The notes under the pieces: model-generated
Seen by the model: only the letters and a program-made list of their open reading frames with translations
Databases searched by the model: none
What the model was told of the DNA's origin: nothing
Position numbers and translations under genes: made by a program
Assembly (NCBI GenBank): GCA_026770575.1
Contig: MU657498.1
Span: forward strand, 41,463-52,950
Origin: Pelagophyceae sp. CCMP2097
Taxonomy: Eukaryota; Sar; Pelagophyceae
Direction: 5' to 3'
DNA: 11,488 bases
Shown here: in pieces, positions 8,623 to 11,488 of the stretch
Layout: every line of letters begins with the position of its first letter
Numbering within the stretch: the first letter of the stretch is position 1

Positions 8623-8982
8623 ATGGTGGAGATAGTACAAGAATAATTCAGCGAAAAAATAGAAGCACAATACGGCGAAGCAGTACAAGATTTAAAATAT
8701 GCCGGAGCCATATCATTCGCTGCATATTCGCGATTTATTTTAATAGATCCCAGTTTCAATCTGGACAACTATGATAAGTGGATTGGTGGGAATTACGATG
8801 AAATTTCCGACGAATTTGTATATATGAAATGTTTCAATTACGGGATGAAACATAATTATGATCAATTTGATTTTTTATATCTTTTTAAAGATTGTCGGAC
8901 ACAAAAAGGATTTACACAATTACGTGCTTTTTTAAATGTGTCGAAACGTCATATAATTGTCATCCCCAAATGTAATTTTTAA
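8623..8982 (+). pseudogene. Unrecognised ~119-residue protein with one internal stop
   Basis: ATG 8623 opens MVEIVQE and is stopped by TAA at 8644-8646. The same frame then stays open for 111 codons to TAA 8980-8982, with clearly protein-like content: FSEKIEAQYGEAVQDLKYAG, AISFAAYSRFILIDPSF, NLDNYDKWIGGNYDEIS, then MKCFNYGMKHNYDQFDFLYL and QLRAFLNVSKRHIIVIPK. It is rich in aromatic residues with alternating hydrophobic strands, so it is probably a small folded protein. I do not recognise the family. It ends 42 bp before the methyltransferase gene on the same strand, so the two may be co-expressed. A nuclease partner for the methyltransferase is imaginable, but no convincing catalytic motif is visible. 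Translation could also start downstream of the stop, though no early ATG supports that. Confidence 0.55.
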
Positions 8983-9024
8983 TTTCTTCTATTTGTTGAA
9001 TTTTATACATCTGTCGGTTTTTAA

Positions 9025-9810
9025 ATGTTAACAATAGATATGGCTACAAATAAAAATCACTTCGTCTTTTCATATCCTGGCAATAAAAGATTTGAATGTC
9101 CTCAAATCATTCAACAATTTGAGTCGAATATTGAAATGTTACAACCATCGTTGAACCCTTCTGTGGTAGCTCCGCCTTCTCGTATTTTCTCGCACGTAAA
9201 AACCCACTCAAATATTCGTATGTTCTAAATGACAACAATCCTTATTTAATTCAACTGTATAACCTTGCTCGAAATCCTGAAAAATTTACGGAATTTATAA
9301 GTGAAATAAAACTTTTGTTGATTGGACTGAATAAGGAACGATATAAAGAATTAATTTAATTAGGTTTTAAAGGGTGGTTTTTAAGTAATTTCATATGTGC
9401 TATTCGACCTGGTACGTTCAGACTTGACTATAATGAAGATAAGGCAATCATTAAATTAGATAAAATATTTAAATGCCCCCTTATCTGTTTTTTAAGGACG
9501 GAGCGAGCAACTTTTTCTAATGAGGATGGTTTAGAATTATATAAAAATTTAAAACGAAAATGACGTTTTCATGTTTATTGATCCTCCTTATCTAATTAGT
9601 TCAAATCAATTTTATTTTAAGGCAGATATATCAATATACGAATATTTGTATGGAAATGACTTTACAAACGAAAGCGCGAAAATAATACTTTGTTTAGAAG
9701 ACACGTTTATTATTCAGTTGTTATTTAAAAGTCAAATTAAAGTATCTTATGGCAAACATTATGAAATGTCGAAAAAGACAACAAAACATTTAATCATTTC
9801 AAATCGATAA
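9025..9810 (+). pseudogene. Dam-like (D12 class) DNA N6-adenine methyltransferase, broken in three places
   Basis: Transfers methyl groups from S-adenosylmethionine to adenine in DNA. The motif order matches the D12/Dam class. An N-terminal motif HFVFSYPGNKRFE comes first (AdoMet-binding GNK). Then, in another frame after about 9140, comes TTIVEPFCGSSAFSYFLAR (motif I). VLNDNNPYLIQLYNLAR follows (the ND-x-N-x2-LI motif). Near the end is FIDPPYLISSNQFYF (motif IV DPPY, the catalytic site). Lesions are a one-base deletion near 9140, TAA at 9357-9359 inside KERYKELI-LGFKGWFLSNF, and a one-base deletion in an A run near 9558 just before NDVFMFIDPPY. The frame ends at TAA 9808-9810. Total length of about 262 residues is normal for the class. 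The start may be ATG 9025 or 9040. Every key motif can still be read, so inactivation looks recent. The target sequence cannot be predicted. Confidence 0.85.
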
Positions 9811-9916
9811 TACTTTCCTCTTTTCGATAACTGTCATCTCCATAATACTATTATAATATTTATAATTTAGTCCTTAATCTTTGTTTATTATAAAAATTAA
9901 TAATGCCATAAGTTGG
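9811..9916. other. AT-rich intergenic DNA after the methyltransferase
   Basis: No gene, hairpin or repeat of note was seen; it leads into the repeated module that begins at 9917. Confidence 0.5.
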
Positions 9917-10207
9917 TAAATTGCTCTCAAATAGTAATGTATATATATATATAAATATATATAAAAAAAGAAATTATATATATTTTATAGGGATTATAGA
10001 ATACAAATTATAAAACGTCAGTGAAAAGGAGAATGAGTATATAAAAATAGTTGTTTAGTTGAATCTTGCCCTTGTTTGTGCTTCTCTACATGGATCTGGG
10101 ATTTGGGGTCGGAGGTGAAAATGGGGGGGGAGATTCAACTAAACAACTATTTTTATTATCTCAATATTGTTGGATTAAATGTAAGTCCTTGCTTATTGAG
10201 ATAATAA
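9917..10207. repeat. Hairpin module, copy 1
   Basis: First of two similar blocks of about 280 bp. Order: TAAATTGC start, a (TA)n tract (about 9938-9962), a shared segment (ATAGGGATTATAGAATACAA, AAACGTCAGTGAAAAG), then a perfect 24-bp inverted repeat with arms 10043-10066 and 10131-10154 (core AGTTGTTTAGTTGAATCT). The ~64-nt loop carries CTTCTCTACATGGATCTGGG and G runs. A second perfect 14-bp inverted repeat follows at 10154-10167 and 10194-10207 (TTATTATCTCAATA / TATTGAGATAATAA). Its role is unknown: it could be part of a terminal repeat, a small non-autonomous element or a structured RNA. Confidence 0.8.
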
Positions 10208-10236
10208 ACCATGAATATAATATATTATTATTTAGA

Positions 10237-10263
10237 TAAATTGCTAAATTGCCCCCAATTGTA

Positions 10264-10299
<36 letters not shown>

Positions 10300-10518
10300 A
10301 ATTATTTATATTTTATAGGGATTATAGAATACAAATTAGAAAACGTCAGTGAAAAGAAGAAATAAATAGTTGTTTAGTTGAATCTTGCCCCTGTCTGGGC
10401 TTCTCTACATGGATCTGGGATTAGGGGTCGGAGGCTTTTTGGGGGGCAAGATTCAACTAAACAACTATTTTCAGAATCTCAATATTGTTGGATTAAATAA
10501 AAACAATCTTATTGAGAT
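10237..10518. repeat. Hairpin module, copy 2
   Basis: Direct repeat of the preceding block with the same order of parts. It has a longer (TA)n tract (about 10266-10294), the same ATAGGGATTATAGAATACAA segment, and a perfect 28-bp inverted repeat with arms 10364-10391 and 10443-10470. The loop is again G-rich (TCTGGGATTAGGGGTCGGAG). A 9-bp second hairpin lies at 10476-10484 and 10510-10518 (ATCTCAATA / TATTGAGAT). The arms differ from copy 1 in length, yet each is internally perfect. This suggests pairing is maintained or the copies were recently corrected. Confidence 0.8.
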
Positions 10519-11026
10519 ATTTTGAACCCCCGACATAGTCGAAATTTATCTAAACTGATAAAGGCTAAAAATGCATGTCCAAAATAATCGCTAAAAGTCC
10601 CCCGGAACTTTCTAAAATTCCCCCCAAAACTATTGGTATTTTTAAAATTTGAAAAATTGGAACACACACCACTTCGGTGATCTTTATCTCATTAAATCTC
10701 TCTATTTCTTGACTCGAATGCGCATGTAATGCGCATGTATAGTCGACGAGTTATCCTCAATGATATGATGCGTATATGGCTCTGAATCTCTCGGAATAGA
10801 TAAACGACCAAAAAGGACCTAAATCCCGCCCTCTATCTGGCAGATAGTAGGCCCTAAATCGTCTCTTATTAGGTCATAATCAGTTCGGGCTGGTTTCATA
10901 CACTATGAGTTGATGGGTATAGTCTATTTTTTTCAAAATCTCAATAAGGACCTGCTAAGTACTTACGGGTTTTCAATAACTCAATAAGCATCTCAGCTGG
11001 TCTCGTCGGGTTTTCTCGGGTTTGGT
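10519..11026. other. Junction zone without genes; small palindromes and motif copies
   Basis: No convincing coding frame. Composition is intermediate between the AT-rich virus part and the GC-rich end. Visible items: an 11-bp tandem duplication AATGCGCATGT (10717-10727, 10728-10738), a CTATCTG-G-CAGATAG palindrome (10833-10847) nested within GACCTAA (10816-10822) and TTAGGTC (10869-10875), and two more copies of the CTCAATAAG motif (10940-10948, 10981-10988 with preceding C). The virus/host boundary probably lies in or near this zone, but I cannot fix it to a base. Confidence 0.4.
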
Positions 11027-11116
11027 GCGTCTCCTTGCGTCTCCTTGCGTCTCCTTGCGTCTCCTTGCGTCTCCTTGCGTCTCCTTGCGTCTCCTTGCGT
11101 CTCCTTGCGTCTCCTT
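11027..11116. repeat. Minisatellite: nine perfect copies of a 10-bp unit
   Basis: GCGTCTCCTT is repeated nine times head to tail without a mismatch. Because 10 is not a multiple of three, the array stays open in several frames and makes false low-complexity ORFs on both strands. Perfect copies indicate recent slippage or expansion. Confidence 0.95.
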
Positions 11117-11140
11117 AGGTTCTTGCGTTTGGGTTTGGGG

Positions 11141-11223
11141 AACATATACCGAACACAACACGAACCAAACCCGAACACAACACGAACCAAACCCGAACAC
11201 AAACCGAACATATACCGAACACA
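11141..11223. repeat. Second minisatellite, 22-bp unit with flanking direct repeats
   Basis: A 22-bp unit starting GAACACAACACGAACCAAAC occurs at 11151-11172 and 11173-11194, followed by a degenerate third part. AACATATACCGAACACA occurs on both sides (11141-11157 and 11207-11223). Just before it, GTTTGGGTTTGGGG (11127-11140) is G-rich. Confidence 0.85.
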
Positions 11224-11252
11224 TCAAACATTACGTACGCCCGCGTCATGCC

Positions 11253-11488
11253 TTAATCCGCTGTGAGCAGGCTGTACCAGCAGTCGACCCGCGTGTCCTT
11301 GCAGTAGAACAGCCAGCCCTCCTCGCGCGTCGCGCCGCGCCCGACGTATTTCTTTTTTAACGACGAGACGTGCCAGCCGTCGGCGGCGATGTGCGCGAGG
11401 CGCTTGCCGACCCAGAACTTCTTGCTGCACTACAACGCCCACGCCGCCTGCGACGCCCACGACGGCGTCGGGAGGATCTGAAAGCCGC
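11253..11488 (-). pseudogene. C-terminal part of an unrecognised GC-rich, probably host, protein
   Basis: The last ~240 bases are GC-rich, unlike everything to the left. On the minus strand a frame ends at TAA 11253-11255 and gives 58 residues with protein-like content: CSKKFWVGKRLAHIAADGWH, VSSLKKKYVGRGATREEGWL, FYCKDTRVDCWYSLLTAD. Trp, Cys and charged residues are mixed as in a compact folded domain. Immediately upstream is an in-frame TAG (11430-11432); beyond it the frame continues to the window edge (FQILPTPSWASQAAWAL). The TAG could be a nonsense change, or part of an intron acceptor (TTGTAG or TGCAG). Another frame is also open here, but its Arg/Val/Gly-rich translation looks like a GC-rich shadow. 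Most likely this is flanking host coding sequence; the family is unknown to me. Confidence 0.45.

Noticed and set aside
1900..9359. Alternative genetic code with TAA/TAG read as glutamine, since five internal stops are TAA or TAG and several would fit Gln
   Set aside because: CAA and CAG are used freely in all the frames while TAA/TAG appear only a handful of times. A TGA also occurs inside the collagen part, and capsid and other genes end naturally at TAA with dense further stops in the spacer. Frameshifts occur alongside.
8623..9810. Complete restriction-modification system
   Set aside because: Only the methyltransferase is recognisable; the neighbour shows no convincing nuclease motif.
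9917..10518. CRISPR array or tRNA cluster
   Set aside because: Only two long copies, no regular spacers and no cloverleaf; inverted arms and (TA)n tracts explain the repeats.
10973..11360. Several low-complexity frames (RLLASPCVSL or RRKETQGDA repeats) on both strands
   Set aside because: They are translations of the 10-bp minisatellite, open in several frames because the unit lacks stops.
11224..11460. Minus-strand 78-codon Arg/Gly/Val-rich frame in the GC-rich end
   Set aside because: GC-rich DNA gives long chance frames; the neighbouring frame ending at 11253 has more natural composition with Trp, Cys and Tyr.

Overview
This window looks like the right-hand part of an AT-rich, integrated double jelly-roll DNA virus of the Polinton-like virus (PLV)/virophage/Polinton type. 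It ends on the right in GC-rich DNA that I take to be host chromosome, perhaps a unicellular alga or other protist; the sequence does not name the host. The assignment rests on a co-located gene set: a double jelly-roll major capsid protein, a penton-like minor capsid protein, an FtsK/HerA-type packaging ATPase, a class-3-type lipase, a Dam-like (D12-class) adenine methyltransferase, and a fibre protein with coiled-coil, LamG-like and collagen-like parts. No polymerase, primase-helicase, integrase or protease is visible. If the element is complete, these lie to the left of position 1.

Layout. Positions 1-5442 hold a minus-strand block read from right to left: penton, small protein, major capsid, fibre (running off the left edge). 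At 5443-5475 a 33-bp AT-rich gap separates the penton from a plus-strand lipase (5476-6056). The lipase converges on a minus-strand block (6043-7645): ATPase, then two genes sharing an N-terminal domain. A second divergent gap of 32 bp (7646-7677) separates the ATPase from a probable small plus-strand membrane protein. Then come a decayed minus-strand charged gene (7926-8486), an unrecognised plus-strand gene (8623-8982) and the methyltransferase (9025-9810). From 9811 to about 11250 no convincing gene is seen. This stretch holds two copies of a ~280-bp hairpin module, a recurring ATCTCAATAAG motif and two minisatellites. From 11253 to the end lies the C-terminal part of an unrelated GC-rich protein on the minus strand.

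State. Almost every virus gene is broken by +/-1 frameshifts or in-frame stops: about ten frameshifts and six nonsense codons, each placed by protein continuity on both sides. The element is therefore a decaying endogenous copy, or a locus with uncorrected read errors, or both. In an intact relative the capsid proteins, ATPase and fibre would build and fill an icosahedral particle. The lipase would act on membranes or lipids, and the methyltransferase would modify viral or host DNA.
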